Shown: piece by piece, positions 23,489 through 35,703 of the stretch
Numbering within the stretch: the stretch's first letter is position 1
How the letters are laid out: each line of letters starts with the position of its first letter
NCBI RefSeq assembly: GCF_016808095.1
Contig: NC_068976.1
Location: 702,001-766,000, forward strand
DNA length: 64,000 nt
Direction of reading: 5' to 3'
Source: Vigna angularis
Taxonomy: Eukaryota > Streptophyta > Magnoliopsida > Fabales > Fabaceae
Position numbers and translations under genes: made by a program
The notes under the pieces: generated by a model
Database searches by the model: none
Seen by the model: the letters and a program-made list of their open reading frames with translations, nothing else
Told to the model about the DNA's origin: nothing

Positions 23489-24276
23489 ATCCTCCTAAAG
23501 CTTCACATTTTATCTTAAGAAATCTTTTCCATGTACACATTACAAAAAGTCTTTTGAGTATTTCACAATTTGCTAGAGATAGTCCTGTTTTCTTCCTTCC
23601 TAACATTTGCAATGTAAAACACCATGAGACCAAGGAGATTCTGCTACAAGGAAGGCTTAAAGATGGCATTTACGTTTTTCCCTCCCTACAACGTGCTTCT
23701 TCTCCTCAAATTCATCACACCAAGGTTATTGATTCAACAGTGTTACAAACTTGGTATGCTAGGATGGGTCACGCATCATATAATACTATAAAACATATTC
23801 TTTGTAACTATAATATATCTTTTGGCACTTCTTCTCTTTGATAACTCTCCAATTTTGCATCTTTTTCTATGTCTAGAAATCCATGTTAGATCATTTTAGT
23901 TTTTAATTTGGTAGAATTAGGCTAGTTTTAGGTTTTTCTATTAATTCTTTAGATTTGTAGAATTTTAGTTAAAAATAGGTTTTTAGGTGTATTTTTAGTA
24001 TTTTTTTAAATAAGTAGAAAATTTAATCTTTCTCTGAATTTTTTTTATAAAAGGTTTTTGTCTTTATTTTGTTTTTACTCTTTTGCTGAAATGCCCTTTT
24101 CTAATTGTTGATTGGCCCTTGTTTTAATAGATTTTACTTTAAAGAGATCCCTGGTCAATTGGGCTACTGCTTGGCTGATTCTTATGTGGGCCTTATAATA
24201 GATTGGGCTGGCAGGTTTGTTGTGCACGATTTGGGCTGATGTCTGGGCTGATTTTCTTCACTACTGCGTTGCTGCA

Positions 24277-25085
24277 GGGTGTTTCTCCCTCCACCACCCC
24301 AAGTGCTCCTGCACCTCCCCATTATTTTCTTTTATTCCAAAAATACTTCACCTCTCCACTATTTTCTTTTATTCCAAAAATATCCTACACCTCCCTACTA
24401 TATTCAACAATCTTTCTCTTTCTCTCCACATTAATGGAGCATTCACATGCTCAGATTTAAACTTATGATATATTGCAAAATTTTATTTACACTTTCCCTT
24501 AAATAAGTTTGATTCAATCTTATTTTCACTGTTCAATATATTTGTTTTCTTCAAATTACTTAATAAATGGTAAAATTTTGTTTTAAATTTCTAGAAAAAT
24601 GTTTATATATATTTGTGTTTTTTTTTACGTTTAATATCTATAATTTTTAACATCATATTATGTTTTAACTTACCGACATGTTTGACTCAAATAACTTGAA
24701 TAAAGTATTTAATTTATTAGATAAATAATATAAAAATATTATTAAATACTTAAAATATAAAAGAAAAGTTATTTGTTAAAGATTTGGAATTTATTTAGTT
24801 CTTTCGTCATTATAAAGTTAATATATAATGGAAGTGGTAGAAGCACTAATATTGAAGTTTGCTCTGAATTTTATATTTTGCAATATATCACAAGTTTAAA
24901 TATAAGCCATATGAATGCTCCATTAATGCAGAGAAAGAAAGAGAAAAGATTGTTGAGGATAATGGGGAGGTGTAGGGCATTTTTGGAATAAAAGAAAATA
25001 GTGGGGAGATGTAGAGTATTTTTGGAATAAAAGAAAATAGTGGGGAGGTGCAGAAGCACTTGGGGTGTTGGAGGGAGCAACACCC
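24277..25085. mobile_element. MULE-type MITE, 809 bp, long TIRs, 9-bp TSD
   Basis: The outer ends are GGGTGTTTCTCCCTCCACC and, inverted, GGGTGTTGCTCCCTCCAAC. The inverted repeats extend about 210 bp each (24277-24480 against 24875-25085), with repeated TTTCTTTTATTCCAAAAAT in each arm. Flanking 9-bp GTTGCTGCA (24268-24276) and GTTGCTACA (25086-25094) match at 8 of 9, the duplication length of the Mutator superfamily. It is non-coding and inserted in the solo LTR. Confidence 0.88.
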
Positions 25086-25488
25086 GTTGCTACATTAGAT
25101 AAAAGAGGCTGATTTAATTGCATGTTTTCGGCTTGTTGAATTAGTGCAACTACGTCGTTTTCAGATTGGCAACTGCTACCTTCCTTGGGGTCTTGTGTCT
25201 TGAACGTCATTTTGAAAGGAGGGGTAGTTTTGTGTTGGGGTTTGCGATAGAAGGGCGCCTGAAGAGAACGCGAGAGGAAGAGAGTTCCAACGGCCCAAAT
25301 GCTACTTACCTAGGAGCGTGAAGTTCAACCAGGGGAGCTTAAACCGGCAAGGAAGATCAAGATGATTAGAGGGACAAGATGCATCGAGAGCAAGCAAAGA
25401 AGAGAGGTCGTCTGATGAGTTCGAAGCGTAATCAAGGCTATGAGGTTCCCCTTTCCCTGTTTGTTTCTTCCCTTATGTTTTCTGACCC

Positions 25489-25496
25489 TATAAAAA
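25489..25496 (+). promoter_or_regulatory. LTR promoter TATA box
   Basis: TATAAAAA followed by GGGG, then CTTCTTCACC and a CA-rich stretch, is a strong plant TATA context in the middle of the large solo LTR, where the U3/R boundary would be expected. Confidence 0.55.
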
Positions 25497-28173
25497 GGGG
25501 CTTCTTCACCATGTAAATATACACACTACACAACTTTTCGCTACAGAGACTACTCTACAGTTTTACATTCATGCTTTAGTTTAGGGTTTTTACTTGCTTT
25601 TGTAGAGTAAGGATTTTGTTACTTGATTTCGTGGAAGAATTCAAGAGAGCGACAAAAGTGAGCTTCCTCTGTGGTTTTTGGTATGCTTGTAGAGTTAGTT
25701 TTTGATTCCGAATAAATCGTTGATGTTATCTTCGGTTTCTTGTTTCAATTTTCACTTTCTTGTTTTTAAATTTTGTTCTTATTTAGTTTATGATTTCTAC
25801 AATTGTTTTGTTTTGAGAAAATGATTTGAACTCGTAAATCTGAACATCTATGATTCCTCTATGGAATTAAACGACCCCGAGGTGGGCGTGCATTATCGAG
25901 TTGTCTTCTCGAGTTAGATAGGAGTTCAATGAATGAAAAAAATATTATAAATCATGTTGTTTTAGCTTTTGCCAGTGTTAATTAGGAATTTAAATGTTTA
26001 GAATATGTTCAATTGTGTTTCAGTTTTAGATTTGGTTAAAAATCATAAAGTTGAGTTGAATCTGTTATGTTTTGGTAAATCAATTTATTGTTATTCATTT
26101 TAAGTTCTATATTAGAACTTAAGACCCCGAGGTGGGCATATTATGAATAGGATGTCTTCCTGAATAATAATTAATCAATTGATACACCATTTTAAGCAGG
26201 TTTAGTTCATATTTGTGATTTTTATCCAATGACTTTGTTCTGTTTAGTAGTTTAGGTTATGCTTTTATTTTTTATCTTGGTTAGAAACACAAATTAAAGT
26301 TGGATTCACTTTGGTTTGGTGAATAGATTGGAGATCACATATTTTGAGTTCTGAAAATGAGCTTTAAGACCCTGTGATGGGCTTAATTTCACAGGATGTT
26401 TTCCTGAAAAGTGATCAAACATTCTTTACATTGATCTTTTGTGAATTTGATTCTAGTTTCTATTTTACCCAATGCTTTTGTTTAGTCCCTTTATATTTGG
26501 TATTTCTTATGAATAGTGGTTAGGATGTTTAGCTTAGATAATGAAATTTTCCATTCTTTCATTTGGCTTTGTTATGTGTATATATCTTTCAATTTCACTG
26601 AATTGATTCATACATCATTTGTTTTCATATCCAGTTTATTTTTATTCTCCTTTTATAATTATTTCATAGCATTTATAAGTTAGTTTAGTTACTGTTTAGA
26701 CTTGTATACATAGATTCTATAGCTTAGCTTAGGTTTTATTTCCTTACATTTTATTTTCTTCTTTTCTTTTTAAAACAGATTTTGTTTCCTTACTCTTTTC
26801 TTTTTATTTTGTTTGTTTAATTTCTTTTCCCCACCCTGTTTTGTTTTAATAAATAGTAGTAGTAGAATAACACAATTTTAACCAAACATTTCTGAACTTA
26901 ATTGTACCGAGTCCGATAATTGATACCTAGGTTGTCCCTTTACTACATTAGTGGGGAAACTTAGTTTCTTCTGATTTTAGGTGAAAAAAATCAGTTTAAC
27001 ACTCTTCTATGTGAATCTTGTGTTGTCTCAAAATTTCATAAACTCCCATTTCCCCCTCTACTTCATGTATACTCAACCTCTTGAATTGATATATATAGAT
27101 ATATGGAGACCTTCACATATGTGCTCTACTGATGGTGCTAAATACTATAAAGAAAACGTAGTTAGACAAGCACTATTAGTCTTTAAGAAAAGTGTCGTTG
27201 CACATAGACACTAATATTCTCTATAAAAACTGATGTGTTAACTTTACATTTATGATGGTGGCTTTAAATAGCCATATAAATAGGTATAGGACCGCATGTT
27301 TACAAAAGATAATAACAACTAAATGAGAAGTAACAACTTCCATCATAATAACACTCGAACAAACTGTCTCAGAAAATAAAAACAACTACCAAGCTGTTAT
27401 AAAAACTAAAGGGAGAAAATAAAAATAACCATGACAGACTAAACACTAAATTGAAATGACACAACACAAGAGGAGAAGCAAAATTATAATTTAAACCTTT
27501 TTAAATTTTAAGTTTCTTTAACAAAACTTTTCCATAAACTTAAAATCTTTCTTCCTTCATTCAGATAAGCTTTGTTAACTCCTGAAATGTTGATGTTGAT
27601 AATGACTTCATGAATATGAGTTATATACTTTTTTTTCTCAGATGAAATGAAAATGAACGTCAATATGATTGCTTCTCTCGTGGTTGATTAGGTTCTTTGT
27701 CAGCTCAATTTCCGATCTATTATCTACTCAGATCAATACCTTTTCTTCTTGTATTATCTCCAAACTTTTCAGCAAGTTTCTCAGCCATATTACATGTCAG
27801 ACACTCCACGATGTTGCCACACACTCAGTCTCATATGTAGATAACGCCATAATAGGTTGTTTCTTTGAGAGTCAAGTAAATGTTGTATCTCCCATAAAGA
27901 CATAAAGAGTTGTGCTCTTCTGATCATTCATATCTCCATACTACTCATTGTCTGAATACCCACTGGGTCAGTAGTTGTCTGATTTAGTATACAATAATCC
28001 AAAAGACATAGTACCCTTTGCATACCTTATTATCCGCTTCAGTGTTTTCCAATGACAAAATCGTGGCTCGTCCATAAAACGGCTTGTGACTCCTATTTTT
28101 ATTATAATGTTTGGCCTTATGTTTGTCAAGTACTTGAGACTTCCAATTCAAATTCAATATATGCTTGCATCAA

Positions 28174-29445
28174 TGATAACAGTTGAAAAACTGTTATTTT
28201 TATACTTAATTTTGACATAAAAAATAACCTTTATGACTTAGAAACTAGCTTGGAATCATGCTTTTGCTTATGTTTTGGAAATAAGAGAGTTGGATGGTTT
28301 TATGCTTGGTTTTCCTTATTTTTGCAGGAATTAAGATGAATTAGATGAAAGAAGTTGAAGTAGTAAGGAACTGGACTCAAGAAAGGAAGTTAAAGTGCTT
28401 AAAAGAAGAGTTGCAGTCACCGTTGAGCGCAATTCTACCGGTGAGCGCAATTTTGAAGTCCCGCAGTCACCGTTGAGGGCCAAAACTGCAGTTGAGCGTC
28501 AATTCTAAAGGTCCGCACTTATCGTTGAGCGGCAAAAGTGCCGCTGAGCGCCATTAATTTGGGCTTGGGCCTAGTTTTTGTAATCTTTAGGAAACTATAT
28601 AAGGTTTTAGCCGAATTAGGGTTAGTATCTTTGGACAGAAAGAGGCGAAATCACACTTTCTTCACCCCTTGGAGGAGGATTTTGGATGCTCAAGCTCTAT
28701 TCTTCAACTTCTAGGGTTCTATCTTTCATTCTTTCATTATTTTTCATCTAGTTTCACCATGTCTGTGGTGAACTAAACCTTTATTGTTGTTGGGGAACCA
28801 ATGTAATCCTTTGAAACTCTCATGTATTGAATTGATTCTTTAATTTATATGCTTTCTTTCATTAATTGTTAGGTTTTTTCTTCTATATTCTATGCATGCT
28901 TTGTTTAACTCATTCAATTGCATGATCATTGATGTTATTTGTACGGACACATATAAGAAATTCTCCCAAGAGCAATATTACCTAGACATAGGGATAGGAG
29001 GATTGGTTGCCTTTAAGCTTCTATGCGAATGTAATGCATGAATAATTTCTAGGGAGACAAGACATTGTAAACTAGTGATTAGGAGTAGGCTTTCTTCACC
29101 GAGACATCGGGTTTAAGGTAAATTAGAAAGTGACATTAACATTAATGAAGAAAGTTGAATTCTTGAATACATGATAGTGGATAGGATGAATTGGAAACCC
29201 CAACAACATCATCATTCCATATTTTACATCAATCACTTTTGCTTCTTTTGATCCAATTGATCAACACATGCATTCATATTTATTTTTTAGTATTTGCATA
29301 TAAACCTACAAGATTTCGTTTACAAGTCCAATTTAATCAACAAATCACATAATTGTTTAGGTCGTGAGTCCTTTGAAAAACGATATTTGGTCTTACCATT
29401 TTATTATTACTTGATACGATTCGTTACACTTGCCGAGTGTTAACA
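28174..29445 (+). mobile_element. Solo LTR (1272 bp), perfect TSD ATCAA
   Basis: Begins TGATAACAGTTGAAAAAC and ends CTTGCCGAGTGTTAACA. ATCAA is duplicated at 28169-28173 and 29446-29450. It interrupts the Copia remnant between RNase H and reverse transcriptase. The body has a GTTGAGCG-type repeat zone (28415-28555), then TATATAAG (28596-28603) as a likely LTR TATA box. It is the best-defined member of the family also seen at 3893-4567 and 19478-20745. Confidence 0.92.
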
Positions 29446-30479
29446 ATCAACATGATCCCCTTCTCCATTTTTTGATAGCTTTGTGCTAGGTTCCATTGGA
29501 ATGGAAATCGAATTGCACTTCATCACATTTTCCTTTTTCAATATATCTTTAGCATAACTCTTTTGAGACAAAAAAAATCCCTATTGATCTTTGGTTCACC
29601 TCCAAACCCAAAAAATATCTCGTCATGCCTGCATCCGTCATTTTGAACTCCCTCTTTAAATTCTTCGACTAGCTCAGTTTTACTTCCTATGAAATCAAAT
29701 CATCTACATATAAAGCAACAAACTACATACTTGTTTTGTGCTTCTTTAGGTATAAAACATGTTCATAAGAACATTGCTCATAACACTTCTTCTTGAAATA
29801 GGTATCAATTCTTTCATTCCAAGTTTGAAGAGCCTACGTTAGATCAAACAATGCCTTTTTTCAGCTTCAACACCTTCTTTTCTTCACCTCTTCTCATGTA
29901 ACCATTAGGTTACTTTACATAGACCTCCTCTTCAAGAAAACCACTCAGAAATGTAGATTTCATGCCCATCTGTTGAATCTTTCATTCTTGTTGAGTTGAT
30001 AGTAGTCATATTGTCTCCATCCTTGTCACTGGAGTGAATACTTCATCATAGTGAGTTCATTTTTTCTGTTTGTAGTCCTTCACCACAAGTCGGGCTTTAT
30101 AACGCTTCATCTCTCCTTTTTACATTAGTTTTCTTCTTATATATCCACTTTACACTAATTGGCCAAACACCTGTGGGTAAATTTGTTAGCTCCCACATTT
30201 CATTTTTTTTAATTGAGTTAATCTCCTCGTCCATAGCTTTCTTCCACCTTTCATCAAGTACGACTTTTTCAAATTTAACATCTTCTACACCTACTAACAA
30301 ACATATTACATGTACCTCATCAATGGAGTTATAAATATCATTAAAACTCTGAATTTTGGGCCGCCTAGGTTCATCTTCCTCTTCAATATGCTTATTCTCC
30401 TCTTTAGTTATGATTTTCGGGCTCCAACTAGTTCCAGTCAAGCTCCTATTAGTCAGTTTCGAGTTTTCTACGCTAAAGG

Positions 30480-30830
30480 TCGTGCTCTCTGTAAAAATTC
30501 AAATTCTATAAATCTTTACAATTAAAAAAAATAAATCATAATCTCAATTAATTACAAAATAACACTCCAAATAAAATAGTTTATTCAAAACAAAACCATA
30601 AAATTCCCTAATTCTCAATCAACTCGTCATTCTATAATTGAATAATACACACAAGACTATAAATGAAACCCCCAAAAATTTTCTTACAAACCACAACATA
30701 TATTATTAAACAATAAATAAATAAAACTATAAATTAAATTTTAACACAAAAGCAACTAATTTATTTTATATTATTATTTTCCATTATTATATACTTTATT
30801 TTCTTCTAGTTTTACACTTTTTGAAAGCTT
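30480..30830. other. AT-rich interruption of the minus-strand Copia remnant
   Basis: The integrase and reverse-transcriptase parts of the Copia remnant are separated by about 350 bp of A/T-rich DNA with no pol similarity. It may be a small insertion, but no terminal repeats are evident. Confidence 0.4.
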
Positions 30831-31666
30831 TTCCTTTGAGATAGTCCAACTACACTCACTTTCTTCATCCACTTGGACATTTTGATTCACCAAAGTCTTG
30901 CTTAAAATTCGGTTGTACAGCTTATAGGCTTTTGCCTATTCATCATAGCCAATGAACATGTACCTTTTGTTTTTGTCATCAAGCTTTGTTCTTAGTTGAT
31001 ATAAGACATGTCCATAAGCCATGCTTTCAAAAATCTTTGAAATGTTTGACTCTCTGCTTTCTTCCACTCTATGCTTCCTATAGTGTCATTCCATCCAGCT
31101 TCAAATGTTGGCACCTGTTTTGTACGTATATAACATATTGCATAGTCTCCGCCTAAAACTCCTTTAACACATTCCTTCCTTTAAGCGTGGTTTGAACCAT
31201 ATCAAGGACGATCTGATTCTTCCTTTCAACCACGTCACTCTGTTGTGGTGAATACAAAATTGTCTTATTCCCTACTTTTCACATTGTGCTTTAAAATTGT
31301 CTTATCTTGTTTATAAAATCTTCATACGTCAAATAATCTACTTTTAACCACCGCTTAAGATTGAGCTCTGTATTTTTTTGCAACAATATGATACATTATC
31401 ATATTATGTAAAAATATATAAATGTATTTATTATTGTGATAAACAAATTGAGTAACTAAAAGAAAAATATTAAAATATTAAAAGCATTAAACTAAACTAA
31501 ATACTAAATTTATGTACTTAAACTAAGACTTTTAATTTATTAAATATTCAATTTTAAATTTTGGATAGTCAAAATAAAACGTTATCACATAATAGGAATT
31601 TGAAAATCCTTTAACTATAAAATGAACAACAAGACAATAAATTTAAGGATTTTACAAATGAACAAG

Positions 31667-31765
31667 AAAATAAATTGAAAAGATATAAAAAAAATTGGGG
31701 AAAATAAATTGAAAAGATATTAAAAAAATTGGGGAAAATAAATTGAAAAGATATAAAAAAGAAAT
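31667..31765. repeat. Tandem repeat of about 35 bp, three copies
   Basis: Units of the type AAATAAATTGAAAAGATAT followed by an A-run and ATTGGGG repeat just downstream of the tRNA gene (minus strand). The T-runs on the minus strand at 31754-31760 would stop RNA polymerase III. Confidence 0.8.
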
Positions 31766-31850
31766 TGGGGTGAGAGAGGCTCGAACTCTCGACCTCAGGA
31801 TAACTCAGAAGCTATGAGACCTACGCGCTAGCCAACTGCGCCACCACCCC
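31766..31850 (-). tRNA. tRNA-Met (elongator, CAT) with 11-nt intron, copy 1
   Basis: On the minus strand it begins GGGGTGGTGGCGCAGTTGG (A box) and ends in a T arm with GAGTTCGAGCC (B box) and CTCTCTCACCCC plus discriminator A. The acceptor stem pairs GGGGTGG with CTCACCCC. The anticodon loop reads CTCATA, and an 11-nt insert (GCTTCTGAGTT) interrupts it one base after the anticodon, where plant nuclear elongator tRNA-Met genes carry their intron. Removing it gives the standard plant tRNA-Met. CCA is not encoded. It is identical in the coding part to copy 2. Confidence 0.97.
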
Positions 31851-32929
31851 CGTTGGAAAAGTTTTACTTTTACCATTATTGATTACATTTCTAAATTCTA
31901 TCTTCCTTATTTTCTACGGTTGAAGTTTAGCCATTATTTATTTACATAAGTTAATCAAGGAAATGGGAGAGAAGATATGTAAATAAAGTACGTTAGTACA
32001 TGTAAAAAATTGAGAATATATATATAATCTTTACTTCCAATTCCTATCTTTAAATGGACTTGATTTTGACTATTAAGAAAACATATTGCAAATAAGAATT
32101 ATAAAAACATATGTTAATAAAAAAAATTGTCTTATTCTTTATACAATTTAGGTGAGTTGGTTCAATTTCTCAACTTTATCTATGATGTTATATTTAGGTT
32201 TTCTCTTTATAATTACATATAGATATTTAATTTTTAACAATTTTAATTATTTTGCAAAGTAGAATTTGTTTCAGCACTGTGATATAAAGTTACTTATCTT
32301 ACAATTGTTTAAATTTACTGTATTATGAACTCAACATGAAATAGTAGATTATTCCCTTTTCGATATAATAATGTATGCAAAATAGACACGTAATTTTCTA
32401 AAAAATGATAGTTGCTTATAACATTAAATGAATAATTAAATTTAAACCACTTCCGAAAAAAATTATAGTTATTATATAATAATTTTTCACTCTCAATTTA
32501 CATCCTTGTAATTTTTTATAATAATTTTATACAACTTTAGTTATTATAATTTCTCAACTTTTTTATATAAAAAATGAAAATAAAACCTTTTTATTGAAAT
32601 TAAAATATTTAATAAATTCAATTTATTTAGTAAATATCTTCACAATTTTGTAGTTTTTAATGCTAATTTATTCATCACATTTTTTAAATATAAACAAATT
32701 ATAATCATTTAATAATATTTTATTAAATATATAATTTTTATGAAAAGTAATTTTTTAAAAGAATATTAAGATAAGGTCAAGTTGTTGTGTTGTAGAGAGT
32801 AATTTATATAGTTTAGTGTCAGCTTTAAGTTGTTTTGATCCGACGCTAAAAGTGTTCTATAAATGGTTGATGTTGCAACATTTTTTATGATGAGATTGAA
32901 ACAAGTCGTCTCGATTGTAGACTCGTCTT

Positions 32930-33550
32930 AATTTTACCTCCAAAAATGATTCATTTTAATCTTTGGTTTGGGTATATTTTTCTCGACTTTCATGTTGGAT
33001 TTAGTAATCATAATCAACAACCTGAGCTAGCTCGTCTCTTCCTTTAACCCATCAGGACATTCGGTCCAGGTTGTCTCATCACGAACTTCAACCCGGATCA
33101 ACTTATCATGATCTTCAACCATACCAACTCATCATGACCCTTGACCCAACGAACATATCTTGACATTCTTCTTTACCGATTCATCTGGACCTTCAGGTCA
33201 AGCAAATTCATTTCAACATTCAAATAAAGTTGCTTTGGCTCGACTTTCTATTTAGGTTGGATTTGGTCGACATTCAGATCAGGTCTCGGCTCGACTAGTC
33301 TTGACCTTCATCCTAGCAAGACCTTTGGCGTGAGAAAACCTTACAAGACCTTCGTCTTTGCCAACCCAACTCGAATTTCGGTACTAGATATTGACCCGTG
33401 TATTAACTTTCATTTCGGTTGACGTGTCTTAACATTAATCTAGGACCGACTCAGTTCAACTTTCGATCTAACTTGACTTGATTGAGCCCTTTATTTAAGC
33501 TAACTCAATTGAGTATTCAATTTAAACCGAATTGACTCAACCTTTGTGAG
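32930..33550. repeat. Diverged GC-richer repeat zone
   Basis: Short phrases such as CATCA(T/G)GAC, CTTCAACCC, ACCTTCA and GGCTCGACTTTC recur irregularly over 600 bp in an otherwise AT-rich stretch. There is no open frame and no recognisable transposon end. Confidence 0.4.
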
Positions 33551-34065
33551 TGATGTGAAAAACAATAGAATTTCTTATGATTTTTAAGGTATTTGAAATA
33601 TTTCTACTATATTAATTTGAAATACCTTAAACAAATTTTTTTAAATTTTAATTTCTTTTTCAAATTAATTTATCCTAATAATTTTAAAAAAATTAAATTC
33701 TTCAAATAAATAAATTATCCTTCTAAATTTGCTCAATTTAAAAAATATTTGTCTTTAAGATTGAACAATGATTTTAAGGCTTAGACTAATTTGAATAGAT
33801 TTTTCTAAAAATTCTTTCAACTTTCTTACCTTAACTTAAAGTGCCAAAACTTGAATTCCTCTCTAAAACATTAAAGTGTCTAGTTGCATATCTTATTTGA
33901 TTTTTAACATGTGGTTTGCATCATGTTAACAATAAACCACTTATTTTCAAAATGTTTTTGAATATGTTTTAAAAACACATAGCAACATCTAATGTGTTCT
34001 TGTGTTTTATAGTTCTTTGATAAAAAAACTTTAAAAACATTATTTTCTTGATTTCAATAAAAATG

Positions 34066-34113
34066 TATTATTATTATTATTATACATTATTATTATTATT
34101 ATTATTATTATTA
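34066..34113. repeat. TTA/ATT microsatellite
   Basis: Two runs of ATT trinucleotides are separated by ATACATT. Confidence 0.95.
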
Positions 34114-35618
34114 AATTTAAACCTTGCTTCAAAAATTCAAACATGATATTTAAATACCTTTTATTATAAATTTGCTGCAATAAATCTACTTAATAAAAAT
34201 ATTGCATCTTTTGTTTTAGATATATTAATTTTTTTCAAATGTAATACTTATACTCTGTTGTATATTTGCTCCAACAAAACTACTTACCTAAAATATTGTA
34301 TGTTTTATTTAAAGTATACAAGTTCGTATATTTGTGATACGCGGCAAAGTATTACCAATCTTTTAGTTATTTGTCAAAATTAATTTATTATTTTTAAAAT
34401 TATATATAAATTCTATATTTGATTTATTTTTTTCTAATAAAGCCCATCATTCCTTTAAAAAAACTACATTTTAATGTAGAATGGTGATATTTTTGTTAAT
34501 AATAATAACAAAAGTGAAAAGCAAATCAAATAACACATCAAATAAACTAACATCCAACAAATAGATACCTTTTAATCACATTTTTATATTGGGATAAAAA
34601 GAACATAAATGGAGACAAAGTTTAAATCTATTTATAAAAATAACAAACAAAAATAAAAAGATCTTGGTGTTACCAAGAACTTACTTTTGACATCTCAAAT
34701 TCGATAATCACATACACCAAATTCTTTAAAGTCATTGTTTCATTGGTTGGACTACATTCGACCTTAAGATTTGGTGCATTTTCATTAAATTCATCACTTC
34801 GTCTCTTATTGTCAAAAAGTTTGTGTGATACAAAATTGTAGATAGATTATATCTTAGAAAGTCAATCTCTCTACGCATAAAGTTGAATGAGTAATCAAAG
34901 ACTTTTATTTCAAGTCAAAATCTATCAAATTAGTTACACAATTGTAGTTTTGGGTGATTGATAGAATTTTCGAAAATTCATCAACATTGAGATTTGAGTT
35001 GCTGTTAAATTATAAATACTAACCCAAACAGTGTAAATGTAACCACAAATACTGAAAAATCATGGCCATTCTACAAATTACGAAAACACGCTTCTTAAAA
35101 GCATAATATGGATGATAAGTAACCGAATTTTGATACATAAAAAGTAAATAAACTAAAAAAACTAACAAATATTTTTTCTCAAATTTGATACATAATAAAT
35201 AAATTTTTTTAATTAATAGTTTAAGTTTTTTTTATTACTCATGAGTTCACTTGTTCGTAAAATTAGTTCATGCATCCAATAATGAGTTAACCACTAGTTA
35301 AGATTAAGTTCTTTCCATTTTTTTACAATAACATGATACTTTATTATATTATGTAAAAACTTATTTATGTTAATTTATTTATTATCGTGATAAAAAAATT
35401 GTGTGGCTAAATGAGAAATATAAATGTTTTTAAAAGAATTAAACTAAAATAAAAATTGGATAGTATAAAAATTTATCATGTAACGGGAATTTGAAATTAT
35501 TAACTAGAAAACCAACAAGGATATAATTTTTTTTTAAATAGTAAACAAGGGAAGAAATTAAAAAAAATATGTACAAAGAAACAAATTGAAAATATATAAA
35601 AATTAAAAATAAAAAAAG

Positions 35619-35703
35619 TGGGGTGAGAGAGGCTCGAACTCTCGACCTCAGGATAACTCAGAAGCTATGAGACCTACGCGCTAGCCAACTGCGCCACCAC
35701 CCC
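35619..35703 (-). tRNA. tRNA-Met (elongator, CAT) with 11-nt intron, copy 2
   Basis: The 85-nt sequence matches copy 1 base for base by eye, including the intron, both internal promoter boxes and the discriminator A. The sequence upstream on the + strand (about 35320-35618) is also related to 31381-31765, showing that the gene was copied as part of a larger segment. The spacing between copies is 3853 bp. Confidence 0.97.

Larger units (their letters stand above)
23839..27001 (+). mobile_element. Solo LTR with perfect TSD CTCTT, carrying a MITE
   Basis: Begins TGATAACTCTCCAATTTTGC and ends AAATCAGTTTAACA. CTCTT is duplicated exactly at 23834-23838 and 27002-27006, and the Copia reading frame (GTSSL joined to LCESC) is restored by its removal. 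Without the MITE it is about 2.35 kb, a large LTR. The body holds three spaced copies of a motif around GACCCCGAGGTGGGC (25874, 26123 and a changed copy near 26368), a TATA box at 25489, and no internal region. Confidence 0.9.
21619..27230 (+). pseudogene. Copia-type gag-pol remnant, split by two solo LTRs
   Basis: Fragments read in order on + are as follows. 21619-22143 has a zinc-knuckle remnant (CQIYFRHGQ) and a protease region (DPLWYPYSGASLHITNYST, normally DSGA). 23489-23838 is the GAG-pre-integrase domain (LLSISQFARDSPVFF, LLQGRLKDGIYVF, LQTWYARMGHASYNTIKHIL). 27007-27200 is the integrase start (LCESCVVSKFHKLPF, YTQPLELIYIDIWRPSHMCS). Removing the LTRs and one target-duplication copy restores the frame at both joints. 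Stops, a frameshift near 27055 and the missing reverse transcriptase make it dead. Copia Pol normally makes cDNA and integrates it. Confidence 0.88.
27231..31380 (-). pseudogene. Second Copia-type pol remnant, minus strand
   Basis: Reading the minus strand from right to left: integrase C-terminal part (about 31330-30840, with ERKNQIVLDMVQTTLKGRNVL and later AKAYKLYNRILSKTLVN), an AT-rich interruption (30790-30480), the start of reverse transcriptase (30441-30097: ERWKKAMDEEINSIKKNEMW, then GVWPISVKWIYKKK), further RT (30090-29450), and, beyond the nested solo LTR, RNase H (about 27960-27660: ALSTYETECVATSW, WLRNLL). Stops and frameshifts are many. Its left end (about 27231-27480) may be its 3' LTR. 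The right end is cut at the tRNA segment. Confidence 0.85.
31851..35320. other. AT-rich intergenic DNA
   Basis: No protein gene is seen. It includes a diverged repeat zone (32930-33550) and a TTA microsatellite (34066-34113), listed separately. The remainder is A/T-rich sequence without open frames. Confidence 0.5.
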
